NCBI RefSeq assembly: GCF_028554725.1
Contig: NC_071668.1
Span: 47,659,732 to 47,723,731, forward strand
Direction of reading: 5' to 3'
Origin: Zeugodacus cucurbitae
Lineage: Eukaryota > Arthropoda > Insecta > Diptera > Tephritidae
Length of the DNA: 64,000 nucleotides
The translations under genes and the position numbers were made by a program. Of the stretch, positions 63,911-64,000 are shown one piece after another. Positions within the stretch are counted from its first letter, which is position 1. Every line of letters starts with the position of its first letter. The notes under the pieces were generated by a model. It had not been told where the DNA came from and ran no database searches. It worked only from the letters and a program-made list of their open reading frames with translations.

Positions 63911-64000
63911 AACCCCTACCCACTTACTACGCTATTTTTGGTGCATTTGGTGGATGGATTTTTGGTACCATTCACCACTTTTTTGGTGCATTTTGGTGCA

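Larger units (their letters stand above)
13..64000. repeat. Tandem array of ~3.18-kb GDH gene units (17 units plus the start of an 18th)
   Basis: The same block recurs head to tail with a spacing of 3,182-3,185 bp. Counting from the inverted-repeat element, units start at 13, 3198, 6382, 9566, 16756, 19940, 22349, 25534, 28718, 35188, 38373, 41557, 44742, 47924, 54358, 57542, 60726 and (partial) 63911. Exceptions in length are unit 4 (7,190 bp, a 4-kb spacer), unit 6 (2,409 bp, an internal deletion), and units 9 and 14 (6,470 and 6,434 bp, an RTE insertion each). Units differ by only scattered substitutions and homopolymer changes, so the amplification is recent or is kept uniform by exchange. 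Both ends of the array lie outside the window, so the total copy number is unknown. Confidence 0.97.

Noticed and set aside
13..64000. Arrangement as a bacterial operon or plasmid repeat
   Set aside because: Spliced genes with introns, non-LTR and LTR retrotransposons and poly(A) signals make this eukaryotic nuclear DNA.

Overview
This is eukaryotic nuclear DNA and almost certainly comes from a fly. It is AT-rich, its genes have 57-195 bp introns with GT/AG borders, and it carries an RTE-type non-LTR retrotransposon and an LTR retrotransposon of the kinds common in Diptera. A higher fly, perhaps a tephritid, is my guess; nothing here proves the species.

The window is essentially one tandem array. 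A unit of about 3,184 bp is repeated 17 times head to tail, with an 18th beginning at the right edge. Each unit carries, on the minus strand, a five-exon gene for a mitochondrial glutamate dehydrogenase-like (GDH) protein. The five coding exons (397, 288, 305, 387 and 225 nt) sum to 1,602 nt, which is 533 codons plus a stop. In plus-strand order each unit holds: a 231-bp inverted-repeat (MITE/foldback-like) element; a 3' UTR copy ending in an 88-bp remnant of GDH exon 5; a short foldback end; the true 3' UTR; exons 5 to 1; and an AT-rich promoter region.

Units start at about 13, 3198, 6382, 9566, 16756, 19940, 22349, 25534, 28718, 35188, 38373, 41557, 44742, 47924, 54358, 57542 and 60726. Fourteen copies encode an uninterrupted protein, two of these with a lost stop codon and a 23-residue tail. 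Copies 2 and 3 share a nonsense codon in exon 1. Copy 6 lost about 775 bp including exon 4. Copy 5 has a weakened intron-1 donor, and copy 11 has four substitutions including one in a conserved LRTAA motif.

Three insertions interrupt the array. Unit 4 carries about 4 kb of extra DNA (10112-14119). This holds an internally deleted LTR retrotransposon (10648-13218; identical 505-bp LTRs, AAATT target duplication, visible PBS and PPT, minus strand) and a foldback-type minisatellite (13690-14119). Units 9 and 14 each carry an RTE element (31711-34987 and 50916-54157) at the same nucleotide, with the same 8-bp target duplication, 263-264 bp upstream of the GDH start codon. One insertion was therefore copied along with its unit.

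Shared variants in neighbouring units, the copied RTE insertion, and a unit-13 block that matches units 1-3 all point to ongoing unequal exchange and gene conversion. The most notable feature is the large amplification of a diverged, short-antenna GDH paralogue. A male-germline or sex-chromosome setting is a plausible but untested explanation.
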